A stretch of 64,000 bases of DNA from an uncultured Roseobacter sp. (GCF_947495275.1 NZ_CANLYL010000015.1:48180-112179); one strand, 5' to 3'. Positions 26,341 through 36,075 are shown, counted from the stretch's first letter. Translations and numbers: made by a program. The notes: generated by a model not told the origin, from the sequence alone.

Positions 26341-28001
26341 GTGCGCTGTCAAGAACCCGGTTGCAGGTCATGTGGAATCGTCTCCTCGCGGTTGTTGAAG
26401 AGCAGGGTCAGGCGCTTATACGTGCGGCGTTCAGTCCGATCGTTCGCGAATGTGGCGACATTTCCGCGGGTATTTTTGACATCCATGGTCGGATGCTGGC
26501 GCAGGCCGTGACGGGAACACCCGGACATATCAACACGATGGCCGAAGCGGTGAAAACCCTGTGCAGTTTGTTCGACGCTGACCAGATGCAGCTGGGCGAC
26601 ATCTACATGACGAACGATCCATGGATCGCTTCGGGTCATTTGAATGATTTCCTGTTGATGATGCCCGCATTTTCGAACGGGACGGTTGTCGGATTTTCCG
26701 CATGTACCTCTCATCTGGTGGATCTGGGTGGTCTTGGGATGGGGCCGGAGGGGGCAGATATCTTTGATGAAGGGCTGTTGATACCGCCGTGTAAGCTGGT
26801 GGAAAGGGGTGAGATCAACAGCTTGTTGATGTCCATTATCAAGGCAAATTCTCGCGAGCCAATTGCCAATGAAGGCGATATATATGCTTTGATCGCCTGT
26901 TGCGAAACAGGTGCCGACCGGTTGGTGAAAATGATGGCTGAATTCGGTATCGCGGACCTTGAGGTGTTGGCAAACTACATAATCGACACTTCTCGCGCAG
27001 GCACGCTCTCGGCAATCGCCGATGTTCCGCGTGGCACGTATCGGAACAGCCTGACAGTTGATGGGTACGAATGCCCGATCAAATTGCACGCAACATTGAC
27101 GATATCACCGGGTGGCGTATTGCTGGATTTCGCGGGCACCGATGCATGTTCCGCCAAAGGGATCAACGTGCCTTTGAACTACGCGACCGCATATTCGGTT
27201 TTTGCGTTACGCTGCATCATCGGCCCGGATATTCCCAACAATGCTGGCTCGCTTGATCCGTTTCAGGTGGTCGCGCCGGAGAACTGTATTCTCAATGCCC
27301 AGCCGCCGGCCCCGGTCGCCATGCGGCATACCTTGGGGCAAATGACCCCTGATCTGGTGTTTGGATGCCTGGCCCAGGCCCTGCCCGATAGCGTTCCGGC
27401 CGAAGGAGCCTCCTGCATGTATGATCTGCCAATTCGAAGCATGCCATCCACTTCCGGCAGTGCAGACAAGGACTTCGCGCTGGAGCTTGTTTATAATGGG
27501 GGCACCGGGGCAAGGCCCGGCAAAGATGGGTTGTCTGCCACGGCGTTTCCAAGCGGTGTTTGGGGCAGTCAGGTAGAGACCACCGAGGCGGCAGCCCCTG
27601 TCATCATCAAAAAACGCATGCTGCGTCCGGACAGCGGTGGCGCTGGTAAATTTCGAGGCGGCTTGGGTCAGGATATTGAGCTTTGCGCTGCTGGTGACGA
27701 GGACATATTGCTGTTTCTGTCGGTGGAACGGATTAACAATGCCGCCCGAGGTCGGAGCGGGGGTGGTGACGGGGCTGCGGGCCACATTTCGCTCAAGAAA
27801 GCGAACAGCATTCTGGGCGGAAAGGGGCAATTCGTCATTCCCGCCGGAGAGACGTTGATTTTCCAGACACCAGGTGGGGGTGGATTTGGCCCGCCTTCGT
27901 TACGAGCGACAGACGCGCTGCGCCGCGATCTGGAAGATGAGTTAGTGAGCGATGTGAAGCATCAGCAGCGCAGCGAAGCGAGTCAGGAGAGAGCCAAATG
28001 A
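26337..28001 (+). CDS. hyuB: Hydantoinase/oxoprolinase subunit B (HyuB family)
   Basis: The 554-residue product matches the HyuB family: RECGDISAGIFD near residue 38, MTNDPW near 98, and the glycine-rich C-terminal block ETLIFQTPGGGGFG. It is the partner of HyuA. Start and stop both overlap neighbouring genes by 4 bp, so hyuA, hyuB and the aminotransferase are translationally coupled. Confidence 0.92.
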   Translation: MSALSRTRLQVMWNRLLAVVEEQGQALIRAAFSPIVRECGDISAGIFDIHGRMLAQAVTGTPGHINTMAEAVKTLCSLFDADQMQLGDIYMTNDPWIASGHLNDFLLMMPAFSNGTVVGFSACTSHLVDLGGLGMGPEGADIFDEGLLIPPCKLVERGEINSLLMSIIKANSREPIANEGDIYALIACCETGADRLVKMMAEFGIADLEVLANYIIDTSRAGTLSAIADVPRGTYRNSLTVDGYECPIKLHATLTISPGGVLLDFAGTDACSAKGINVPLNYATAYSVFALRCIIGPDIPNNAGSLDPFQVVAPENCILNAQPPAPVAMRHTLGQMTPDLVFGCLAQALPDSVPAEGASCMYDLPIRSMPSTSGSADKDFALELVYNGGTGARPGKDGLSATAFPSGVWGSQVETTEAAAPVIIKKRMLRPDSGGAGKFRGGLGQDIELCAAGDEDILLFLSVERINNAARGRSGGGDGAAGHISLKKANSILGGKGQFVIPAGETLIFQTPGGGGFGPPSLRATDALRRDLEDELVSDVKHQQRSEASQERAK

Positions 28002-29083
28002 TCCAGCCGCTTCGCCATGTCGCAGAAATGGACCTCTATGCATTGGCTGCTGTCACCGACGCGGAGGACGCGAGACTTGTTTCACTGGCGCAAAATGAGA
28101 GCCTACGCGCGCCGTCACCTTTGGCGGTCTCTGCCGCTAACCATACGCTATCGAATGGTGCGGCATACCCGGATCCTGATTGGAACAAACTTCGTTCGGC
28201 ACTTGCATCACGCCATGGTTTAACTGCTGATAATATCCTGTGTGGAGCAGGATCGATGGAGCTTATCGCTGCTCTTGCGCAGTGCTTTTTGGATGGTGAA
28301 CATCATGCATTGGCTTCGGAGTACTCTTATGCCTTCTTCGAAACGGCTGCGGCGCGCGTTGGGTCACGTCTCCTGAAAGCTAAAGAAGCGGCCTTTACCG
28401 TGAACATTCGGAGCTTGATTGAGAGTGTCACCGCGCAAACGCGCATTGTGTTTGTGGCAAATCCGGGGAATCCGACTGGCACCCGGATACCGACCAGAGA
28501 CCTTCTCGCACTGCGCGCGGCGCTTTCACATGACATCTTGTTGGTCATTGATGAAGCCTATGGGGAATTCACCGAAGGGCTCGACGCACCAACGTTTGAC
28601 ATGGTTGAGACCGGCAATACGGTGGTGCTTCGCACTTTCTCAAAGGCGTATGGTCTTGCAGCCATGCGCATTGGTTGGGGGTATTTCGGTCCCCCTATTT
28701 GCGCCCATCTGCGCAAGGTGCTTAATCCCAACAATATCAGCTCGGCCAGTCAGGCCGCCGCAACCGCCGCGGTTCTTGACGACGCTTACATGCGCGAAAC
28801 AACGCGACTTACGTCAGAAATTCGCGACCGCTTCCAAGTATCCCTGATGCAGCTTGGTTACGCGCCACCGCCAAGCTGCGCAAACTTCATTCTGATTCCC
28901 TTTGCATCGGCAGAGAGAGCTGCCTTCGCGCAGCAAAGGCTATACGACGGCGGGTTCATTTTGCGCGGGATGAGCGGATACGGTTTGCCGGATTGCCTGC
29001 GGGCGACGATTTCCTCGGAACACCATATGCAGGGGGTGATAAATATCTTGAAGTCGCTGCGTCATCAAGGAGATACCATATGA
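27998..29083 (+). CDS. Fold-type I aminotransferase, HisC-like
   Basis: This 361-residue PLP enzyme resembles histidinol-phosphate aminotransferase. ANPGNPTGT is near 154-162, Asp185 (VIDEAYGEF) pairs with the PLP nitrogen, and Lys216 in RTFSKAYGLAAMRIGW is the Schiff-base lysine. Histidine synthesis is unlikely given the operon; it probably transaminates the product of the hydantoinase/racemase steps. It overlaps both neighbours by 4 bp. Confidence 0.88.
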   Translation: MIQPLRHVAEMDLYALAAVTDAEDARLVSLAQNESLRAPSPLAVSAANHTLSNGAAYPDPDWNKLRSALASRHGLTADNILCGAGSMELIAALAQCFLDGEHHALASEYSYAFFETAAARVGSRLLKAKEAAFTVNIRSLIESVTAQTRIVFVANPGNPTGTRIPTRDLLALRAALSHDILLVIDEAYGEFTEGLDAPTFDMVETGNTVVLRTFSKAYGLAAMRIGWGYFGPPICAHLRKVLNPNNISSASQAAATAAVLDDAYMRETTRLTSEIRDRFQVSLMQLGYAPPPSCANFILIPFASAERAAFAQQRLYDGGFILRGMSGYGLPDCLRATISSEHHMQGVINILKSLRHQGDTI

Positions 29084-29847
29084 GAACGGTCCAGCGATCA
29101 CGGGCGCGGCTGGGTGTGTTCGTGCCTTTCACAAATACCAATCTGGAACCCGATTTGATGATGATGTGCCCCGCAGATGTCTCGGTTCATGTCACCCGGT
29201 TAGGTGGGTATGACGCAAACGAAGTGCCTGATTCCCAACAGATGGCGGGCTTGGGTGCGATGAATATGGACGAGCCCATAAGGTTACTGGCCGGTATTGA
29301 GCCAGATATCATGATCTATGGATGCACCTCAGCGACCTTGGCACATGGGCGGGATTTTGACGCCTCACTGTCGGCTCGAATAGCGTCCGAAGGCAACGCT
29401 CGAACGATAACCGCCGCAGGTGCCCTGGTTCACGCCTTGCAGGCGCTAGAAGCGGAGCGTATTGCGTTTGCCTCTCCATACGTTCCCTTATTGAATGATC
29501 ACGCGATTGCGTTCCTTCGAAGTTGCGGGATCGAGACTGTGTCGCGGGCCGACGTTGCCGGGACGCTGGATAACGCGGGGCAGGGCAACATGTCGCCTGA
29601 AGAAGTTTTTGATCTCGGGTTGCAAGCGGACAGCAAAAAGGCGAAGGCGATTGTCCTGTCCTGTACGGATATGCGCGCTGTCGAAGTGATCGAAGCGTTG
29701 GAGATTGAGACGGGAAAGCCTGTGGTCACGTCCAATCAAGCAATCATGTTTCAGGCATTGAGCCAACTCAATCTGACCCCTGCGAGGTCAGGATTTGGTC
29801 AATTATTCGATATGCAGAACACAGTTTTAAGAACCCGTTCGGAATAG
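29080..29847 (+). CDS. Maleate isomerase/arylmalonate decarboxylase-like protein
   Basis: The 255-residue product belongs to the Asp/Glu racemase superfamily, in the branch with maleate cis-trans isomerase and arylmalonate decarboxylase. Cys82 (IYGCTSATLAHG) and Cys195 (VLSCTDMRA) are both present, as in isomerases and racemases; the decarboxylase keeps only one. The ATG at 29080 has AAGGAG upstream and overlaps the aminotransferase stop, which rules out the longer frame from 28993. Confidence 0.85.
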   Translation: MRTVQRSRARLGVFVPFTNTNLEPDLMMMCPADVSVHVTRLGGYDANEVPDSQQMAGLGAMNMDEPIRLLAGIEPDIMIYGCTSATLAHGRDFDASLSARIASEGNARTITAAGALVHALQALEAERIAFASPYVPLLNDHAIAFLRSCGIETVSRADVAGTLDNAGQGNMSPEEVFDLGLQADSKKAKAIVLSCTDMRAVEVIEALEIETGKPVVTSNQAIMFQALSQLNLTPARSGFGQLFDMQNTVLRTRSE

Positions 29848-29853
29848 GAAGAG

Positions 29854-30813
29854 ATGATGAAAGTTATCGTTCACGCGCAAGAGACGGAAGCTCTTGTCGC
29901 GCAGTTGAGAGACGCGCATCCTGACATTCATATCTCTGCCTGCCAAACATATACTGACCTGCCCGCGATGATTGAGACGGAAAGCCCCGATGCCGTTTAC
30001 AGCATCCGTTTTGACAGTACATCGACCTATCCGGCAGACGCATTGCTGGGGCCCGGCGGACCAGATTGGATTGCTGTGGGTGGATCAGGCATTGACCACC
30101 TTGGGCATTGGGATCCCGCGAAAACCACGGTCACGAACGCGGCGGGGGTCGCCGCTGAGATGATGGCGGAATATGCGTTCGGTAGCTTTCTGCATTTCTC
30201 GCTGGATATTTCAGGGCTGCAAAGAGACAAGGAGAGGCGTGTCTGGGCGTCCCGCCTAATGTCGCCTCTGCGGGGGAAGACGCTTCTGATCATCGGGTTA
30301 GGGCATACCGGCAGCGCCGTCGCTCAGCTTGGAAAAGCCTTTGGGATGAAGACGTTGGGAACACGTGCGCGACCCGCGCCAATGCCAAATGTCGATGAGG
30401 TATACGCGCCCGGTGAATTGCCCCGATTGTGCCAGCAGGCCGACTACGTCCTCGTCAGCACACCGCTGGTGGCCAGCACCCGGAACCTCGTTGATGCAAG
30501 CTTGTTCGACGTTATGAAACCGGGCGTGGTTCTTGTCGATGTCTCCCGCGGCGGCGTCATCAATTCAAAGGACCTACTAGATGCATTGCGGCAGGGGAAA
30601 ATAAGCGGAGCGGCGCTGGATGTGTTTGAAACCGAACCCCTGCCAGCTGACAGCGCGTTCTGGGAATTGCCAAACATATTGATATCCCCTCATTGCTCCA
30701 GTGTTTTCGCGGAGTGGGATGCGGCGTCAATGAACCTGTTTTGTGAGAACCTGACGAGATGGCAAAAGGGTGAGCCTCTCAAAAATATCGTGGATCCGGT
30801 GAGGGGCTACTGA
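29854..30813 (+). CDS. D-2-hydroxyacid dehydrogenase
   Basis: The 319-residue NAD-dependent enzyme reduces 2-oxoacids to D-2-hydroxyacids or the reverse. The Rossmann motif GLGHTG is at 148-153, and the catalytic residues are Arg232 (VSRGG), Glu259 (DVFETEP) and His280 (SPHCSS). It follows the racemase-like gene by 6 bp and ends the operon. A role on the oxoacid made by the aminotransferase is a reasonable inference. Confidence 0.9.
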   Translation: MMKVIVHAQETEALVAQLRDAHPDIHISACQTYTDLPAMIETESPDAVYSIRFDSTSTYPADALLGPGGPDWIAVGGSGIDHLGHWDPAKTTVTNAAGVAAEMMAEYAFGSFLHFSLDISGLQRDKERRVWASRLMSPLRGKTLLIIGLGHTGSAVAQLGKAFGMKTLGTRARPAPMPNVDEVYAPGELPRLCQQADYVLVSTPLVASTRNLVDASLFDVMKPGVVLVDVSRGGVINSKDLLDALRQGKISGAALDVFETEPLPADSAFWELPNILISPHCSSVFAEWDAASMNLFCENLTRWQKGEPLKNIVDPVRGY

Positions 30814-30876
30814 AATCCAGTTGCAGCGATACGTGTGTCGTTCGCATGGCCGAACAACAAATTTCGTAACTGGATT
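30814..30876. terminator. Nested inverted repeats in a convergent gap
   Basis: AATCCAGTT (30814-30822) pairs perfectly with AACTGGATT (30868-30876), and GTTCG/CGAAC (30840-30844, 30851-30855) form an inner hairpin. The structure fills the space between two converging genes. It may end transcription from both sides, though the loop is long and there is no T-run. Confidence 0.4.
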
Positions 30877-30887
30877 GCCGACGCTCT

Positions 30888-32180
30888 TTAAACGATCACT
30901 TCCTGCGCGATTTGATCACCAACCCCAAACACACGCTTGTAGCGCTCTATTTCCGCAATCGGCCCCATGGCTTTGTTGGGATTATCCGAGAGTTTTACCG
31001 TTGGCGCGCCATTGGCCTCAACCGCCTTGCAAACCAGTGAGAAGGGTGCGAGCCGATCATCTGGGACCAGCTTTCTGAAATCATTGGTCAGCAAAGTACC
31101 CCAGCCAAATGAGACGTTGACCTGATCGGCAAAACGACTGTGGAGCGCTCTTATCTTATCCACGTCCAACCCGTCGCTGAAGATAATGCGCTTGTTGCCT
31201 GGGTCTTCGCCACGCGCCTTCCACCAGGCAATTGCCGTTTCTGCCGCTGTCGCCGGGTCGCCGCTGTCCACACGGATACCTGTCCAGCCCGCCAGCCAGT
31301 CTGGCGCCTTGTCCAAAAACCCCTTGGTGCCGAATGTATCAGGTAGGATGATCCGAAGATTGCCCTCATGTTCATCATGCCAGTCCGACAGAACGTCATA
31401 AGGGGCCTGCGCCAGCTCCGCGTCTGTTTCAGCTAGCGCGGCATAGACCATTGGCAATTCATGCGCGTTCGTACCAATCGCTTCAAGCTCCCGTGTCATC
31501 GCGATCTTGCAGTTTGAGGTTCCGGTAAAAGCGCTGCCCAGGCCTTCTCGCATCGCCTGGACGCACCAGTCCTGCCAAAGATAGCTGTGGCGACGGCGCG
31601 TTCCGAAATCCGCAATGGACAGTCCTGGAATGTCCCGCATGTTTTCGATCTTTTCCCACACGCGCGTCATCGCGCGCGCATATAGAACCTGCAGTTCGAA
31701 TTTTCCCATACGGTTGAGTACGGAGCGGCCACGCAGCTCCATCAAGACTGCAAGAGCCGGGATTTCCCACAGCATCACCTCAGGCCAGTCTCCTTCGAAG
31801 GTCAGCTCGTACTGGTCCCCCTTGCGCTCCAGATGGTAGGGTGGAAGGCGCAAGTTCTCGAACCACTCCATGAAATCCGGTCGGAACATCTGGCGTTTGC
31901 CGTAGAACGTGTTCCCGCGCAGCCATGTGCTCTCCCCGCGCGACAGCGACAGCGACCGGATGTGATCAAGCTGCTCGCGCAATTCGCCTTCGTCAATAAG
32001 TTCGGCCAGCGGCACGTCTTTGGAGCGATTGATCAGGCTGAAGGTGACTTTCGTTGTACGCTTGTTCCGAAACACCGACTGGCACATCAGAAGCTTGTAG
32101 AAATCGGTGTCAATCAGCGATCTGACGATCGGATCGATCTTCCATTTGTGGTTCCAGACACGGGTGGCGATATCAACCAT
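30888..32180 (-). CDS. pncB: PncB, nicotinate phosphoribosyltransferase
   Basis: PncB makes nicotinate mononucleotide from nicotinate in NAD salvage. The 430-residue protein shows the family start LIDTDFYKLLMCQ, the GKRQMFRPDFMEWF block, the SIADFGTRRRHS region and VDSGDP. Length fits the bacterial enzyme. ATG 32180 is chosen for the TGGAGG ribosome site; the frame runs further upstream into pncA. It overlaps the pncA end by 8 bp, so nicotinamide deamidation and nicotinate conversion are coupled. Confidence 0.95.
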   Translation of the reverse strand: MVDIATRVWNHKWKIDPIVRSLIDTDFYKLLMCQSVFRNKRTTKVTFSLINRSKDVPLAELIDEGELREQLDHIRSLSLSRGESTWLRGNTFYGKRQMFRPDFMEWFENLRLPPYHLERKGDQYELTFEGDWPEVMLWEIPALAVLMELRGRSVLNRMGKFELQVLYARAMTRVWEKIENMRDIPGLSIADFGTRRRHSYLWQDWCVQAMREGLGSAFTGTSNCKIAMTRELEAIGTNAHELPMVYAALAETDAELAQAPYDVLSDWHDEHEGNLRIILPDTFGTKGFLDKAPDWLAGWTGIRVDSGDPATAAETAIAWWKARGEDPGNKRIIFSDGLDVDKIRALHSRFADQVNVSFGWGTLLTNDFRKLVPDDRLAPFSLVCKAVEANGAPTVKLSDNPNKAMGPIAEIERYKRVFGVGDQIAQEVIV

Positions 32181-32781
32181 TGGCGGCCTCCAGTGTAACA
32201 CCTTCTGCCACCATGCCGTCGCGCGCGGCATCCAATGAGCCATTCAGATCAATGGCCCGGCATAATGTTTCGCGAACGGTCACTTTGAAGCCCAGTTTCG
32301 CCGCATCGACGGCCGAGAAATTAACACAGAAATCCAGAGCCAGCCCGACCATGACCAAAGTATCGATCCCACGGGTGCGCAGGTAGCCTTCCAGCCCGGT
32401 GGGTGTGTCGTGGTCGTTCTCGAAAAAGGCGGAATAGCTGTCTATTGCGGGGTTGAACCCCTTTCGGATGATCAGATCAGCACGGTCCGCCTGTAACTCG
32501 GGATGAAATTGTGCGCCGATGCTACCCTGGATGCAATGATCCGGCCAGAGAACCTGTGGCCCATAGGGCATCTCGATCATATCGTAAGGCGCTTTGCCCT
32601 CATGAGAGCTTGCAAAGGAGGAATGTCCGGCGGGATGCCAATCCTGTGTCAGGATCACCACCTCTGCTGCTCCCATCAGGGCGTTGATTTCACTGACAAT
32701 ACGGTCCCCTTCAGGCACCGCCAGAGCGCCACCCGGGCAAAAATCCTTTTGCACATCAATCACGATCAGAGCCTGGGTCAT
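32173..32781 (-). CDS. pncA: PncA, nicotinamidase
   Basis: PncA hydrolyses nicotinamide to nicotinate and ammonia. The 202-residue protein has the catalytic triad Asp9, Lys107 and Cys152, and metal ligands Asp47, His49 and His82, all in the normal spacing. ATG 32781 has GGAGTGG upstream. It is the first gene of the two-gene NAD salvage operon. Confidence 0.96.
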   Translation of the reverse strand: MTQALIVIDVQKDFCPGGALAVPEGDRIVSEINALMGAAEVVILTQDWHPAGHSSFASSHEGKAPYDMIEMPYGPQVLWPDHCIQGSIGAQFHPELQADRADLIIRKGFNPAIDSYSAFFENDHDTPTGLEGYLRTRGIDTLVMVGLALDFCVNFSAVDAAKLGFKVTVRETLCRAIDLNGSLDAARDGMVAEGVTLEAANG

Positions 32782-32904
32782 GTCGTCCACTCCTTTTTCC
32801 ACCCTTTTGGGTAAGGGGCGCGTTGTGCGGCGTCAATGGTCGGTTCACTCCAGCGCGCGACTGACCTCTTGCCTGCACCGCGCCAGAAGATTATCTGAGC
32901 GGCC

Positions 32905-33795
32905 ATGTACACGATTGCCGCATTATATCACTTCACCCGTTTCGAAGACCCCGGGGCGCTGCAACCGGCGCTCAAGGAGCTTTGCAGGGCCCAGAATGTG
33001 CAGGGCACGCTGCTGCTGGCCTGTGAGGGTATCAACGGAACGATCGCCGGCTCACGGGCGGGCATCGATGCCGTCATCCGGTATTTGCGTGCCTTGCCCG
33101 GCTGCGCAGATCTGGAATGGAAAGAAGCCACAAGCCAGGACGCCCCCTTTGGTAAAATGAAAGTCCGCGTCAAACGCGAGATCGTGACAATGGGGCAGCC
33201 GGATATCGATCCCCGCGCGCGCGTCGGCCACTATGTTGAGGCCAAGGACTGGAATGAGCTTATCTCGGCGCCGGACGTGGCGGTTATCGACACGCGCAAT
33301 GACTATGAAGTCGCCATTGGCACCTTTGACGGCGCGGTCGATCCCAAAACCGAAAGTTTCGGTGAATTTCCTGCCTGGTGGAAGGCAAACAAGGAGCGTT
33401 TTCATAACAAGAAAATCGCGATGTTCTGCACCGGGGGCATTCGTTGTGAAAAATCAACCAACTACCTGCTGGGTCAGGGTGTCGAAGACGTCTATCACCT
33501 CAAGGGCGGCATATTGAAATATCTTGAAGAGGTGCCAGAGGACGAAACCAAATGGAATGGCGCGTGTTTTGTCTTCGACAACCGCGTCAGCGTGGAACAT
33601 GGGTTGCGCGAGGGGCCGCATTCATTGTGTCATGGGTGCCGCCGTCCGATCCTGCCCGAAGACGTGAAGCGCCCGGAATATGAAGCCGGTGTGAGCTGTC
33701 ATCGCTGTTTCAATGAAACCACCGAGAGTGACAAGAACAGGTTTCGGGAACGGCAAAAGCAGATGATGTTGGCCAAGGCCCGTGCGGGTTCCTGA
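32905..33795 (+). CDS. trhO: TrhO, tRNA uridine(34) hydroxylase (rhodanese family)
   Basis: TrhO (YceA) hydroxylates U34 in tRNA anticodons with oxygen. The 296-residue product has the N-terminal ferredoxin-like domain (about 1-95), the rhodanese domain with active-site Cys175 in CTGGIRC, and a C-terminal cysteine-containing extension (CHGC and SCHRC). It ends only 2 bp from the convergent MFS gene. Confidence 0.94.
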   Translation: MYTIAALYHFTRFEDPGALQPALKELCRAQNVQGTLLLACEGINGTIAGSRAGIDAVIRYLRALPGCADLEWKEATSQDAPFGKMKVRVKREIVTMGQPDIDPRARVGHYVEAKDWNELISAPDVAVIDTRNDYEVAIGTFDGAVDPKTESFGEFPAWWKANKERFHNKKIAMFCTGGIRCEKSTNYLLGQGVEDVYHLKGGILKYLEEVPEDETKWNGACFVFDNRVSVEHGLREGPHSLCHGCRRPILPEDVKRPEYEAGVSCHRCFNETTESDKNRFRERQKQMMLAKARAGS

Positions 33796-33797
33796 AG

Positions 33798-35009
33798 CTA
33801 GGCGTGCACCACAGAAGGCGCGCGCGGCTTGCTGCGTGACAGCAGCCACAACATGATCGCAATGTTCAGGCCATTCCATAAAATGCCGTTGATGAAGGCG
33901 AGCTGATACGAGCCGCTGACGTCATAGATCCACCCAGACATCCATCCGCCCAGGGCCATACCCATGATCGTGGCCATCATCACAAACCCCACGCGCGCTC
34001 CAGCTTCCTTGGCGGGCATGTATTCGCGCACGATCAATGCATAGCTGGGGACGATCCCGCCCTGGCTCAGCCCAAAGATCAGACTGACGACATACAGGGA
34101 CACGAGCCCGCCTGACGGTAGGTATAGAAACAGGGCAATGCATTGCAGTGCCGATCCAATGAGCAGAGTTTTGACACCCCCCAGTTGATCGGCAACGAGG
34201 CCCGAGACAATGCGGGACCCAACGCCCCCCAACAACATCAGGGCGAGCATCTCGGCTCCGACTGCAGGGCCATATCCCAAATCGACGCAGTAGGATACGA
34301 TGTGAACCTGCGGCATAGACATCGCTACGCAGCAGCCGATTCCTGCCAGCCCGAGGATGTATTGCAAGGCGCGCGGTGACAGCCCAGAGGATTGTGCATT
34401 CTGAAGGGATTGCGTTTGTGCCGCGACCTGCGCTTCTTGTGGCAGTTTTCGCCGCAATGCGAAGGACAGGGGGATCACGCCGATCAATGTGATAACTGCC
34501 AAAAACACGTAGACGCTGCGCCAGCCTGTCGCTTCAAGCATTCCTGCCAGCGCCATTGGCCAGATCGCCCCTGAAAGGTAATTCCCACTTGCGACAAGCG
34601 CCACGGCGATCCCACGCCTGCGTACAAACCAGTGGGATATGTCGGCGATGAGCGGGCCAAACCCGACAGCTGACGAAAAGCCAATCAGCAACTGAGCGGC
34701 GGAAAGAACCCAGATGGACTGGCTGAGCGTCGCCAGCCCAAACCCCAGGGCGATCCCGCTTGCAGCACCGGTTAGCGCCACCGTCACACCGTATCGGTCA
34801 ATCGCCTTGCCAATCGCGAAATTGCCGGTCGCAAAGCCAATCATCGTGAGGGTATAGGGCATTGACGCCAATGCACGACCGGCTTCGAATTCAGCTTCCA
34901 CCGCTGGCATGATCACGATGATTGCCCACATGCCGACATTGGCGATCATTGCGATCACCAGTGTCAGAAGCAATCTGATCCAGGAATATGGGCTGTCGGT
35001 GACCGGCAT
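33798..35009 (-). CDS. MFS transporter
   Basis: The 403-residue protein has 12 predicted membrane helices in two halves, with the first starting near residue 10. It resembles the oxalate/formate-antiporter-like (OFA) branch of the MFS, but substrate is not evident. The ATG at 35009 follows GGAGGCG; ATG at 35021 lacks a ribosome site, and the open frame extends much further upstream without support. Confidence 0.85.
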   Translation of the reverse strand: MPVTDSPYSWIRLLLTLVIAMIANVGMWAIIVIMPAVEAEFEAGRALASMPYTLTMIGFATGNFAIGKAIDRYGVTVALTGAASGIALGFGLATLSQSIWVLSAAQLLIGFSSAVGFGPLIADISHWFVRRRGIAVALVASGNYLSGAIWPMALAGMLEATGWRSVYVFLAVITLIGVIPLSFALRRKLPQEAQVAAQTQSLQNAQSSGLSPRALQYILGLAGIGCCVAMSMPQVHIVSYCVDLGYGPAVGAEMLALMLLGGVGSRIVSGLVADQLGGVKTLLIGSALQCIALFLYLPSGGLVSLYVVSLIFGLSQGGIVPSYALIVREYMPAKEAGARVGFVMMATIMGMALGGWMSGWIYDVSGSYQLAFINGILWNGLNIAIMLWLLSRSKPRAPSVVHA

Positions 35010-35141
35010 CTGCGCCTCCATTGGCGTATCTGCCCCGAACGGGCCCGGCGACGCAAGCAAACATTCCCGTGATCCGTTAAGCTCGTGGAAAGACCTTTCA
35101 CGGTATGACTTGGCTTGGGTGAATATGAGAGTGGTGGAGAT

Positions 35142-35975
35142 ATGGGCGCGCAGAGCAATCTGGCACCAGTCATCATCAAACGAAAAAAGATAATTGCCGG
35201 TGGTCACCATGGTGGTGCCTGGAAGGTCGCATATGCGGACTTCGTGACCGCAATGATGGCTTTTTTCATGATGATGTGGCTGTTGAATGCAACGACCGAG
35301 CAACAACGTCAGGGGTTGGCGGATTACTTTTCGCCGACCATTCCGATTAATCGCGTCTCCGGCGGGGGCGACGGTTCCTTTTCGGGTGATAGTATATTCT
35401 CGGAAGAAACCCTTCCGCAGAATGGCTTAGGTGCCACGACCAAACACGCTGCCCAGAAGGAACAATCGCGCGGCGAAGCCGGCACTGCGTCCGATGACGG
35501 AGAGCAGGATCAATCCGCCGAAGAGCTTCAAAAAGCGATTGACGAGCTTCTGGGCCGAGGCGGTGAAACGACCGTCATGAAAAATCTGCTCAAACACATC
35601 GTCACCCGGATCACCGATGAAGGTTTAGTCATCGAGCTGTTCGCCCTTGATGGGTTGCCGCTGTTCGAAGACGAGACCGACAATCCGACCGAATTGATGG
35701 AAACGCTTGTGGCCTTGGTCGCTGACGTCAGCAGAAGCGTTACCAACGATGTCGCAATTGGGGGCCATGTTCGATCAAAGCCCGTAGTGCTGGCGCAGAA
35801 CCTTGTCTGGGACATGTCTTCACAACGGGCTTCTCGGACCCGGATGCTGCTGCAGAAGAACGGTTTGAATTCCGACCGTGTTCAGCGTGTCACCGGCCAT
35901 GCTGACCGTGAGCTGGTGCACCGCAATCCCCTGGCAACGCGCAACAATCGGGTGGAAATCATCCTGCTTCGGTGA
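35142..35975 (+). CDS. motB: MotB, flagellar stator protein
   Basis: MotB anchors the proton-driven stator to peptidoglycan. The 277-residue product has a cytoplasmic start, one membrane helix with the proton-carrying Asp33 in YADFVTAMM, an acidic and Gln-rich plug/linker, and a C-terminal OmpA-like domain (about 175-277, ending VTGHADRELVHRNP then NNRVEI). The ATG at 35142 follows GGTGGAG closely; an upstream TTG (35115) is possible. motA is not in this window. Confidence 0.93.
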   Translation: MGAQSNLAPVIIKRKKIIAGGHHGGAWKVAYADFVTAMMAFFMMMWLLNATTEQQRQGLADYFSPTIPINRVSGGGDGSFSGDSIFSEETLPQNGLGATTKHAAQKEQSRGEAGTASDDGEQDQSAEELQKAIDELLGRGGETTVMKNLLKHIVTRITDEGLVIELFALDGLPLFEDETDNPTELMETLVALVADVSRSVTNDVAIGGHVRSKPVVLAQNLVWDMSSQRASRTRMLLQKNGLNSDRVQRVTGHADRELVHRNPLATRNNRVEIILLR

Positions 35976-36006
35976 ATTGGGGCATAAATAGGGCGCATTT
36001 TATCTG

Positions 36007-36021
36007 TTAGCGCCGTGTTAA
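36007..36021 (+). promoter_or_regulatory. Candidate CtrA box upstream of flgE
   Basis: TTAG, seven bases, then TTAA (36007-36010 and 36018-36021) is one base from the CtrA consensus. It lies 55-69 bp before the flgE start, in the motB-flgE gap. Together with the similar box before fliF it supports cell-cycle-linked flagellar control. Confidence 0.55.
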
Positions 36022-36075
36022 GTCCGGGTGTCTATCTGGGTGGTCAATGGATGATCACATCAGAAAGGCGTGCCC

